Source: Actinomycetota bacterium (GTDB taxonomy: Bacteria; Actinomycetota; Thermoleophilia; Gaiellales; Gaiellaceae). Taken from it: 12,024 nucleotides of DNA. Under the pieces are notes generated by a model. That model ran no database searches. It was not told the origin of the DNA and was given only the letters and a program-made list of their open reading frames with translations. The stretch is from positions 1-12,024 of the forward strand of contig VAXD01000054.1 of NCBI GenBank assembly GCA_005884155.1. The letters are read 5' to 3'. Shown piece after piece: positions 1 to 5,808 of this stretch. Position 1 is the first letter of the stretch, and every line of letters begins with the position of its first letter. Both the position numbers and the translations under genes were made by a program.

Positions 1-204
1 CCGAAGGAGCGACGGCGCAAGGAGCTCCGCTGGCGCCTCCTCTACAGCGCGCTTGGCGCGGTCACTGCGCTCGCCGCGCGCCGGGCGGCCACAAAAGCCT
101 GGACGGTCCTCACCGGCGAGAGCCCCCCACTGCCAGCCGCAGCACAAGCCGCATCGCCGCCGCAGGAACGACGCGAACAACCCGAGCTAGTGAGCCAGCG
201 TTAG
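1..204 (+). CDS. DUF4235-like small protein, C-terminal part (5' truncated by window edge)
   Basis: Frame 1 is open from the first base and gives 67 residues ending in TAG at 202-204. The visible protein starts with a basic patch (KERRRKELRWR). A short hydrophobic/alanine stretch follows (LLYSALGAVTALAARRAA), then KAWTVLTGESPPLP and a Pro/Gln/Arg-rich tail. The arrangement of an alanine-rich helix followed by K-x-W-x-x-x-T-G-x-x-P-P resembles actinobacterial DUF4235 proteins, which are small, probably membrane-associated and of unknown function. The start and any N-terminal membrane segment lie outside the window. The assignment rests on this one motif from memory. The frame itself is well supported, because a strong hairpin begins 11 bases after the stop. 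Confidence 0.55.
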   Translation, partial: PKERRRKELRWRLLYSALGAVTALAARRAATKAWTVLTGESPPLPAAAQAASPPQERREQPELVSQR

Positions 205-214
205 TCAAACCGCC

Positions 215-241
215 GCCGATGCCGGCTCAGCCGGCGTCGGC
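215..241 (+). terminator. Hairpin downstream of the DUF4235-like gene, possible terminator
   Basis: GCCGA-T-GCCGGC (215-226) pairs with GCCGGC-G-TCGGC (230-241), giving a 12-bp stem with one T-G wobble and a TCA loop. It begins 11 bases after the stop at 204. There is no T-tract, so it may work as a hairpin-only terminator or with Rho. The rest of 205-413 contains only a weak 5-bp hairpin (245-259) and the inverted repeat at 379-393; I see no gene there. Confidence 0.45.
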
Positions 242-378
242 CGAACCCACATCTTGGGTGGCGCCGACCGAGCCAATCAGGCCTCGGCACCCTGACGTGT
301 CGCTGAGTGTGCGTAGGCCGCGGGAACAGTGCTCCATCGCACGGGCCCACGGCCGGAGCGCGCTCAGCGGCGCGAGAC

Positions 379-393
379 GGCGGCGAAGCCGCC
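379..393 (-). terminator. GC hairpin downstream of tRNA-Lys, possible terminator
   Basis: On the minus strand GGCGGC-TTC-GCCGCC forms a perfect 6-bp stem with a 3-base loop. It lies 20 bases beyond the 3' end of the tRNA at 414. No T-run follows it. Its position suggests a role in ending or processing the tRNA transcript, but the stem is short and GC hairpins arise by chance in DNA this GC-rich. Confidence 0.3.
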
Positions 394-413
394 AGGCGCT
401 CAGGGAGCCGAGG

Positions 414-486
414 TGGGCCGTGCAGGGATCGAACCTGCGACCTTGGGATTAAGAGTCCCCTGCTCTACCAGCTGAGCTAACGGCCC
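414..486 (-). tRNA. tRNA-Lys (anticodon CTT)
   Basis: Read on the minus strand this is a 73-base cloverleaf. The acceptor stem is GGGCCGT/ACGGCCC, the D-stem GCTC/GAGC and the T-arm GCAGG-TTCGATC-CCTGC, with discriminator base A at position 414. The anticodon loop CTCTTAA (455-449) carries CTT at 453-451, which reads AAG lysine codons. The anticodon stem GGGGA/TCCCA has a G-A mismatch at its outer pair (27-43), and the other stems are fully paired. The 3' CCA is not encoded: the next bases on the minus strand are CCT. The 5' end lies only 23 bases from the start codon of the divergent epimerase gene, so its promoter must reach into that gene. Confidence 0.97.
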
Positions 487-496
487 GAGGCGGCCG

Positions 497-509
497 TAGT
501 CTAGCCACG
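497..509 (+). promoter_or_regulatory. Putative leaderless promoter (-10 TAGTCT) of the wbpI-like operon
   Basis: TAGTCT at 497-502 matches the TANNNT -10 consensus and leaves exactly 7 bases before the GTG start at 510, which would place the transcription start at the start codon. No Shine-Dalgarno sequence precedes the gene, as expected for a leaderless mRNA, and no good -35 is visible. Nearly the same block (GCCGTAG-T/A-CT, then 7 bases, then start codon) stands before rfbB at 8958-8974. Confidence 0.5.
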
Positions 510-525
510 GTGAAGATCGTCTCGA
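498..525 (-). promoter_or_regulatory. Putative tRNA-Lys promoter, overlapping the divergent wbpI-like start
   Basis: On the minus strand TCGAGA (525-520, 4 of 6 matches to TTGACA) and TAGACT (503-498, matching TANNNT) are 16 bases apart. The expected start of transcription is about 5 bases before the tRNA 5' end at 486. Much of the element lies inside the first codons of the divergent epimerase gene. The -10 hexamer overlaps the plus-strand -10 because TAGTCTA is nearly palindromic. Inferred from sequence match and position only. Confidence 0.4.
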
Positions 526-1550
526 TCGTGGGCAACCGGCCCCAATTCATCAAGGCTGCGCCCACTTCTGTCGCGCTGCGGGAGCGCGGTTTCGAGGAGG
601 TCGTGATCCACACGGGACAGCACTACGACCGCGAGCTGTCGCAGGTCTTCTTCGAGGAGCTCGGGCTCGACGAGCCTAGCTACCGGCTCGACCTGCGCAC
701 CGCCGACACCGATCTCATGCGCCCCGCGATCAAGGACCGCCTGATCGAGGAGCAGCCCGACTGGACGCTCGTCTACGGCGACACGAACTCGACCCTCGCC
801 GGTGCCGATGCCGCGGCGGAGCTCGGGATCCGGCTCGCGCACGTCGAGGCCGGGCTACGCAGCGGCGACCTCTCGATGCCCGAGGAGCGCAACCGGATCG
901 AGACCGACCGGATCGCACAGCTCCTCTTCTGCCCCGACGAGCGTTCCCGCGAGACGCTCGTGGCCGAGGGAGTCGAAGGGCAGGCGGAGGTGGTCGGCGA
1001 CGTGATGGCCGACGCGACCAGGCTCTTCGAGCCGATCGCGCGCAAGCGTGCGCGGGTGGACCAACCAGCGCCGTACGCGGTGCTCACGATCCACCGGGAG
1101 GCAAATACCGAGCCCGCGCGCCTGCGAGAGCTGATCGCCGCGCTCAACGCGACCGGCTGGACCTTCGTCTTCCCGGTCCACCCGCGAACGCGCAAGGTGC
1201 TGGACGAGAACAGCATCCATACGGGGCCCGATGTGCATGAGATCGAGCCGGTCGGCTACCTCGAGATGCTCGCGCTCGTCGCCGGAGCGAGCCGGGTCGT
1301 AACCGACTCGGGAGGCCTGCAGAAGGAGTCGTACTGGCTGCGGGTTCCGTGCATCACGCTGCAGCCCTCGACCGAGTGGGTCGACACGGTTCTGGTGGGC
1401 GCGAACACGCTCGTCGACCCGGTCGATCCCTCCCCGCTTGGCCCCGCCCTCGAGAACGCGGCCTTTCCGGCCGACGCGCCGCCGCTCTACGGCGACGGTC
1501 ACGCCGCCGAGAGGATCGCGGAGGCGCTCTATACGCTTCAGCCCCGATGA
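510..1550 (+). CDS. wbpI: UDP-N-acetylglucosamine 2-epimerase family, probably WbpI-like (UDP-GlcNAc3NAcA 2-epimerase)
   Basis: Cytoplasmic non-hydrolysing sugar-nucleotide 2-epimerase of 346 residues with a GT-B-like fold. Family motifs are all visible: RPQFIK at 10-15, HTGQHYD at 34-40, YGDTNST at 89-95, HVEAGLRS at 111-118, PEERNRIETD at 124-133, TIHREAN at 193-199, PVHPRTR at 222-228 and DSGGLQKE at 266-273. The run TEWVDTV at 288-294, where WecB proteins usually have TERPE, and the downstream gene set favour a UDP-GlcNAc3NAcA epimerase (WbpI/WlbD) over plain WecB. The GTG start places the family N-terminus MKIVSIVGNRPQ exactly, and there is no ribosome binding site. The segment around residues 60-80 is shorter than usual between the QH motif and the GDTNST strand. 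The gene overlaps the dehydrogenase by 4 bases (ATGA). The family is secure and the exact substrate is inferred. Confidence 0.85.
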   Translation: MKIVSIVGNRPQFIKAAPTSVALRERGFEEVVIHTGQHYDRELSQVFFEELGLDEPSYRLDLRTADTDLMRPAIKDRLIEEQPDWTLVYGDTNSTLAGADAAAELGIRLAHVEAGLRSGDLSMPEERNRIETDRIAQLLFCPDERSRETLVAEGVEGQAEVVGDVMADATRLFEPIARKRARVDQPAPYAVLTIHREANTEPARLRELIAALNATGWTFVFPVHPRTRKVLDENSIHTGPDVHEIEPVGYLEMLALVAGASRVVTDSGGLQKESYWLRVPCITLQPSTEWVDTVLVGANTLVDPVDPSPLGPALENAAFPADAPPLYGDGHAAERIAEALYTLQPR

Positions 1551-2806
1551 GCGAGATCGGGATCATCGGTGCGGGCTACGTCGGCCTGCCGCTGGCCGAA
1601 GTGTTCGCGAAGGCCGGACACAACGTCCTGCTCGTCGACGTCCAACAGAACCGCGTCGACCAGCTCAACCGCGGCGAGAGCTACGTCGGCGACGTCTCCT
1701 CCGAGTCGCTGAAGGAGCTCGTCGACGCCGGAACGGTGCGCGCGACGCTCGACTACGACGAGCTGCGCAATGTGGAGGCGATCCTGATGGCGCTGCCGAC
1801 GCCGCTCTCGAAGCAGCGCGAGCCCGACCTTTCGATCGTGGTCGACGCAACCCGGGACGTCTCGAAGCGCCTCCAGAAGGGCCAGCTCTTCATCCTCGAG
1901 TCGACCACGTACCCGGGAACGACGCGGGAGCGCCTGCAGCCGATCCTCGAGGAGAGCGGGCTCGAATGCGGGAAGGACTTCTACCTTGCCTTCTCCCCCG
2001 AGCGCGTCGACCCCGGCCGCGAGGACTGGACGACCAAGACGACCCCGAAGGTCGTCGGGGGCATCACCGAGGACTGCACGCGGCGCGCGGTCGAGCTGTA
2101 CGAGTCGGCCGTCGACACCGTCCTCCCGCTCTCGTCGCCCGAGGCGGCGGAGCTGACGAAGCTGCTCGAGAACATCTTCCGCTCGGTCAACATCGCGCTC
2201 GTCAACGAGCTCGCGCAGCTCTGCGACCGGATGAACCTCGACGTCTGGGAGATCGTCGGCGCGGCCGCGACCAAGCCGTTCGGCTTCATGCCGTTCGAGC
2301 CCGGCCCCGGCCTCGGCGGCCACTGCCTCCCCGTCGACCCGTTCTATCTCTCCTGGAAGGCGCGCGAATACGACTTCTACACCGAGTTCATCGAGCTGGC
2401 CGGCAAGGTCAACGAGAACATGCCGTACTTCTGCCGCTCGGTGATCTCACAGGCGCTCAACCACGGACGCGAGCTCTCGCTCAAGGGCTCGAAAGTGCTG
2501 ATCCTGGGCGTCACCTACAAAGCGGACGTGCGCGACACGCGCGAGTCGCCGGCGCTGAAGCTGATCGAGCTGCTGCGCAACGCGGGGGCCGAGGTCTCCT
2601 ACCACGACCCGTTCGTGCCGGAGCTCGAGGAGTACGGGCTCTCGTCCGTCGCGCTCGAACCGGCGGAGCACGACTGCGTCGTGATCGTGACCGCGCACAG
2701 CTCGATCGACTACGAGCAGGTCGTCGAGCAGGCTCCGCTCGTGGTCGACCTGCGCAACGCCACCGGCAGGAACGGCCGCGTCGACGGGAAAGTCTGGAAG
2801 TTGTGA
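1547..2806 (+). CDS. wbpA: UDP-N-acetyl-hexosamine 6-dehydrogenase (WbpA/WecC-like nucleotide sugar dehydrogenase)
   Basis: NAD-dependent two-step oxidation of C6 of a UDP-HexNAc to the uronic acid; 419 residues, normal for the family. An N-terminal Rossmann domain begins GIIGAGYVGLPLA (5-17). STTYPGT lies at 119-125, the conserved lysine is in ELTKLLEN (202-209, Lys205) and the catalytic cysteine is Cys260 in GPGLGGHCLPVDPFY. The C-terminal UDP-binding domain contains KVLILGVTYKADVRDTRESP (316-335). FGFMPFEPGPGLGGHC followed by PFYLSWKARE is the signature of the WbpA/UDP-GlcNAc dehydrogenase branch. The start at ATG 1547 overlaps the epimerase stop as ATGA and begins the Rossmann fold properly; the frame is open further upstream, but that part is a shadow of the epimerase. 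In this context it likely makes UDP-GlcNAcA for the following oxidoreductase. If it acted on UDP-ManNAc instead, the pair would make UDP-ManNAcA. Confidence 0.88.
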   Translation: MSEIGIIGAGYVGLPLAEVFAKAGHNVLLVDVQQNRVDQLNRGESYVGDVSSESLKELVDAGTVRATLDYDELRNVEAILMALPTPLSKQREPDLSIVVDATRDVSKRLQKGQLFILESTTYPGTTRERLQPILEESGLECGKDFYLAFSPERVDPGREDWTTKTTPKVVGGITEDCTRRAVELYESAVDTVLPLSSPEAAELTKLLENIFRSVNIALVNELAQLCDRMNLDVWEIVGAAATKPFGFMPFEPGPGLGGHCLPVDPFYLSWKAREYDFYTEFIELAGKVNENMPYFCRSVISQALNHGRELSLKGSKVLILGVTYKADVRDTRESPALKLIELLRNAGAEVSYHDPFVPELEEYGLSSVALEPAEHDCVVIVTAHSSIDYEQVVEQAPLVVDLRNATGRNGRVDGKVWKL

Positions 2807-3981
2807 CTCGGGCACGCGTCGCAATCGTGGGCCTCGGCTACTGGGGCCCGAACCTGGCGCGGAACTTCGACGACCTGGCCGAGCTGCGCTGGCTCTGCGA
2901 CGCCTCACCGGACGCGCTGGAGCGCTTCGGCACGCGCTACCCACAGGCCCGCGCGAGCACGGACTATGACGAGGTGCTCGCCGACCCGGAGCTCAACGCC
3001 GTCGTCGTCGCGACGCCGGCCGTTACGCATTACGAGCTCGCCAAACGCGCGCTCGAGGCGGGCAAGCACGTCCTGGTCGAGAAGCCGCCCGCGATGAACG
3101 CTGCCGAGGCCGAGGACCTCGTCGCGACCGCCGAGGCGACCAGGCTGACGCTGATGCCGGGCCACCTGCTGCTCTACCACCCGGCCGTGCAGGCGGTGAA
3201 GCGGCTCGTCGACTCGGGCGAGCTCGGCGATGTCTTCTGCGTCTACTCGAACCGGCAGAACCTCGGCAAGATCCGCACCGACGAGAACGCGCTCTGGTCG
3301 CTCGGCGTCCACGACCTCTCAGTCGTCCTGCACCTGCTCGACGAGGAGCCGTCGGAGGCTTGGGCGCACGGGAACTCGTTCCTGACTCCCGGCGTCGAGG
3401 ACGTCGTCTTCTGCTACCTCCGCTTCCCGTCCGGGAAGATCGCGCACATGCACCTCTCCTGGCTCGACCCTCACAAGATGCGGCGGATCACCGTCGTCGG
3501 GCGCGAGAGGATGGTCGTGTTCGACGACATGGAGCTGGAGCGCAAGGTGACGATCTACGAGAAGGGCCCGTGGCAGCCGACCGAGACCTACGGCGAGTGG
3601 CAGACACGGACCGGCGACATCTTCAGCCCGAAGATCCCGAGCGACGAGCCGCTGCGGCTCGAGTGCAGCCGGTTCCTGGAGCTCGTGGCCGGCGAAGGCG
3701 ACAGGCTGCGGCCCGCGCAGGACGGGCTCGCGGTCGTGCGCGTGCTCGAGCAGAATGACCGAGGTCGCCGAGAGCGCGATCGTCTACCCGGGAACGGTGC
3801 TCGGCGAGGGCTGCCGGATCCTCGACTACGCCGTCGTGGGGAAGCAGCCGACGCTCTCGCCGCGCTCGACCGCGAAGCGCGAGGACCTGCCGCCGCTCGA
3901 GCTCGGCGCAGGGACAATCGTCTCGACCGGCGCGGTCGTCTTCGCGGGGACGACGATCGGCGAGCGGGTGATCGTCGGTGA
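2803..3981 (+). CDS. wbpB: Gfo/Idh/MocA oxidoreductase, WbpB-like, with anomalous C-terminal read-through
   Basis: NAD-dependent sugar oxidoreductase. The Rossmann motif GLGYWGPNLARNF lies at 10-22, the family EKP (Glu93-Lys94-Pro95) sits in HVLVEKPPAMN, and LGVHDLSV at 167-174 carries the conserved His-Asp of the substrate domain. In the WbpA/B/D/E/I pathway this enzyme oxidises C3 of UDP-GlcNAcA. The start GTG 2803 overlaps the dehydrogenase stop (GTGA). Recognisable sequence ends near residue 317 (GLAVVRVLEQ), at base 3753, a typical C-terminus for the family. The frame then continues 75 codons to 3981 as arginine-rich sequence with no family character, overlapping the acetyltransferase by 227 bases. 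A TGA sits at 3756-3758, overlapping the next ATG as ATGA but in another frame. This fits a small indel or stop loss near 3750, or an assembly error. Enzyme identity is secure; the C-terminus is not. Confidence 0.8.
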   Translation: MTRARVAIVGLGYWGPNLARNFDDLAELRWLCDASPDALERFGTRYPQARASTDYDEVLADPELNAVVVATPAVTHYELAKRALEAGKHVLVEKPPAMNAAEAEDLVATAEATRLTLMPGHLLLYHPAVQAVKRLVDSGELGDVFCVYSNRQNLGKIRTDENALWSLGVHDLSVVLHLLDEEPSEAWAHGNSFLTPGVEDVVFCYLRFPSGKIAHMHLSWLDPHKMRRITVVGRERMVVFDDMELERKVTIYEKGPWQPTETYGEWQTRTGDIFSPKIPSDEPLRLECSRFLELVAGEGDRLRPAQDGLAVVRVLEQNDRGRRERDRLPGNGARRGLPDPRLRRRGEAADALAALDREARGPAAARARRRDNRLDRRGRLRGDDDRRAGDRR

Positions 3982-4378
3982 CCAGGCCTGCGTGCGCGAG
4001 CGCTGCGAGATCGGCGACGACGTCGTGATCGGGCGCGGCTCGCTGGTCGAGAACGACACCACCGTCGGCGCCAGGACGAAGATCCAGGCCGACGCGTACG
4101 TGACGGCGTACTCGACACTTGAGGAGGACGTCTTCGTCGCGCCCTGCGTGGTCACGACCAACGACAACTTCATGGGCCGGACCGAGCGCCGCCACGAGCT
4201 GCGCAAGGGACCGACGCTCCGGCGCGGCGCGCGGATCGGCGGTGCGGCAATCCTGCTCCCGGGGATCGAGGTCGGCGAGGAGGCGTTCGTCGGGGCCGGC
4301 GCAGTCGTGCTCAGGGACGTGCCCGCGCGAGCGGTCGTCCAGATCCGCGAGGTGGCAAGGGACGAATTGCTCGGCTAG
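3755..4378 (+). CDS. wbpD: Left-handed beta-helix N-acetyltransferase (WbpD-like)
   Basis: Acyl-CoA-dependent acyltransferase of 207 residues built from hexapeptide repeats. Examples are GAGTIVSTGAVVFAGTTIGE (51-70), IGDDVVIGRGSLVENDTTVG (87-106) and GARIGGAAILLPGIEVGEEA (158-177). The blocks VGKQP (28-32), LPPLELG (45-51), VENDT (98-102), FVAPCVVTTNDNFMGRT (127-143) and VGAGAVVLRDVP (179-190) belong to the WbpD/WlbB sugar-nucleotide acetyltransferase family. In that pathway it N-acetylates the C3 amine of UDP-GlcNAc3NA. The usual VVGxPAR near the C-terminus is altered to VVQIREVAR. The ATG at 3755 fits the family start (TEVAESAIVYPGTVLG). The TAG stop at 4376-4378 shares the tetramer CTAG with the stop of the convergent protease gene. 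No aminotransferase gene follows, so the source of its amino-sugar substrate is outside the window. Confidence 0.85.
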   Translation: MTEVAESAIVYPGTVLGEGCRILDYAVVGKQPTLSPRSTAKREDLPPLELGAGTIVSTGAVVFAGTTIGERVIVGDQACVRERCEIGDDVVIGRGSLVENDTTVGARTKIQADAYVTAYSTLEEDVFVAPCVVTTNDNFMGRTERRHELRKGPTLRRGARIGGAAILLPGIEVGEEAFVGAGAVVLRDVPARAVVQIREVARDELLG

Positions 4379-5808
4379 CGCTTGACGGTCAGCGCGTACG
4401 AGCCTGAGCCCGGCTTCGTCGCGATGACCTGGAGCGAGTACCAGCCGGCCTTCGTCGCTCGGTAGACGATCCGCTCGGGGAAGCCGGCCGGGTGCACCGA
4501 GCGCCGTAGCCGGGCCGAGCTAGAAGCGCCGACGAGCGTGCGCAGGCGGGGCTTCCAGAGCGCGAGCGAGAGATCGACGTCGAGACCCGCCTGGGCGACC
4601 ACGCGCACGCGCTGGCCGCGCCGCAGGTGAATCCGGTAGACGTCGGTCGGGTCGTCCCAGTAGTCGACGGTGGCCCGCATCCGCTGGGAGCGCTTGCGCA
4701 GCGTCTTGCCGAGCGGGATGTCGTCGTTCGGCTCGAAACGGTCGCGCACCGGCAGCGGCCCGGTCCTCAGATCCTTGATGGCCGCCGCGAAGTCGAGCCT
4801 CCCCCAGCCGGTCGCGGCGTCGCGACCCGCGAGACACTCCGAGCAGCCGTTCGCAGGGCTGGCCGGATCGCTGCTCCGCTCGAGGATGCGCGAGACCTGG
4901 TCGGGCCGAAGGCTCGGGCGCAGCGCAAAGAGCATCGCCGCAGCGGCCGAGGCCTGAGCAGCGGAGAACGACGTCCCCGAGGCGTGGCGGTAGTCCTTTG
5001 GACCGCAGCTCGAGTAACCCTGGTCGACGCAGCCCGGGTTCTTCAAAGTCATTGACCGCGGGAGGAGCGAGAACATGTCCTCCCCGGGAGCGGCGAGGTC
5101 GACATAGAGGTCGTCGCGGTTGGAGAACGTCGAGACGTCGCCGTCGCGGGCGAACGAGCCGACGCCGAGCACGTGCGGCAGCGCGGCCGGGTAGCCCGCA
5201 AAGTGCCAGGCGCCGGCCTCGGGATACGGGTTGTTCCCGACGGAGGCGACGACAAGCGCGCCGCGAGCAGTGGCGAAGTCCACCGCGCGTTGCTCGACCG
5301 CCGAGAAGCCTGAGTTCTTGCCGTCCTGCGGATCGCGCGCGCCGGCGAGGCTCACGTTGATGACACGGGCCCCGCGAGCGACGACCCAGCGGATCGCCTG
5401 TGCCTCGGCCTGCGGCGAGACCGATCCGTCGTTCCGGACCACCTTCGCGATCAGCAGGCGCGCCGACGGAGCGAGCCCCGCGATCCCGCGCCCGTTGTCG
5501 ATCGCAGCCGCGATCTCGCCTGCGACGAACGTCCCGTGGCCCTGGATATCGTCCGGGTGGCCGCCGACGAAGCTGCGTGCCGCGACGACTCGATCGCGCA
5601 GCTCCGGATGCGAGAGCTCGGCTCCGGAGTCGATCACGCCCACGCGGACGAACGGCAGCAACGGCAGCAGATCGAATGCATCAAACGTCTTGTCCTGAGC
5701 CAGGTACCACTGCCGCGAGGCGAGCGGATCGTTCGGGCTGAACGCCTTCGCGCCGCTCGGCACGATCAGCGCAAGCGCCGCCGCCGCCGCGACCAGCGCG
5801 CGCTTCAC
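4375..5808 (-). CDS. Secreted S8 subtilisin-like serine protease with C-terminal PPC-like domain
   Basis: Exported serine endopeptidase of 477 residues. A signal peptide spans about 1-22 (MKRALVAAAAALALIVPSGAKA). The segment SPNDPLASRQWYL follows, resembling the short N-terminal part of fervidolysin-type subtilases; no separate I9 propeptide is visible. The catalytic triad is Asp60 (VGVIDSG), His91 (GHGTFVAGE) and Ser280 (GTSFSAAQ), with oxyanion Asn192 in VGNN. Four cysteines at about 260, 268, 322 and 325 (CSEC) may form disulfides. Residues from about 358 (FEPNDD, then DPTDVYRIHLRRGQRV) to the end resemble a PPC beta-sandwich, common at the C-terminus of secreted proteases. The GTG start at 5808 overlaps the SpoIID-like stop (GTGA), implying translational coupling. 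The stop is shared with the convergent acetyltransferase stop. Substrate unknown; no sortase motif or C-terminal membrane anchor is seen. Confidence 0.9.
   Translation of the reverse strand: MKRALVAAAAALALIVPSGAKAFSPNDPLASRQWYLAQDKTFDAFDLLPLLPFVRVGVIDSGAELSHPELRDRVVAARSFVGGHPDDIQGHGTFVAGEIAAAIDNGRGIAGLAPSARLLIAKVVRNDGSVSPQAEAQAIRWVVARGARVINVSLAGARDPQDGKNSGFSAVEQRAVDFATARGALVVASVGNNPYPEAGAWHFAGYPAALPHVLGVGSFARDGDVSTFSNRDDLYVDLAAPGEDMFSLLPRSMTLKNPGCVDQGYSSCGPKDYRHASGTSFSAAQASAAAAMLFALRPSLRPDQVSRILERSSDPASPANGCSECLAGRDAATGWGRLDFAAAIKDLRTGPLPVRDRFEPNDDIPLGKTLRKRSQRMRATVDYWDDPTDVYRIHLRRGQRVRVVAQAGLDVDLSLALWKPRLRTLVGASSSARLRRSVHPAGFPERIVYRATKAGWYSLQVIATKPGSGSYALTVKR

Noticed and set aside
360..403. 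Direct repeat GCGCTCAG at 360-367 and 396-403
   Set aside because: An 8-base repeat in GC-rich sequence is expected by chance, and nothing marks it as an att or operator site.
219..452. Plus-strand open frame of 77 codons before the sugar operon
   Set aside because: It runs through most of the tRNA-Lys gene on the other strand and includes the 215-241 hairpin; its composition is Pro/Arg-rich with no motif or ribosome binding site.
414..486. tRNA-Lys as an integration site for a genomic island
   Set aside because: I saw no second copy of the tRNA 3' end, no integrase and no phage or transposase gene in the window.
1349..1546. Upstream extension of the dehydrogenase frame
   Set aside because: The dehydrogenase Rossmann motif begins right after ATG 1547; the upstream part is an Arg-rich shadow of the epimerase gene.
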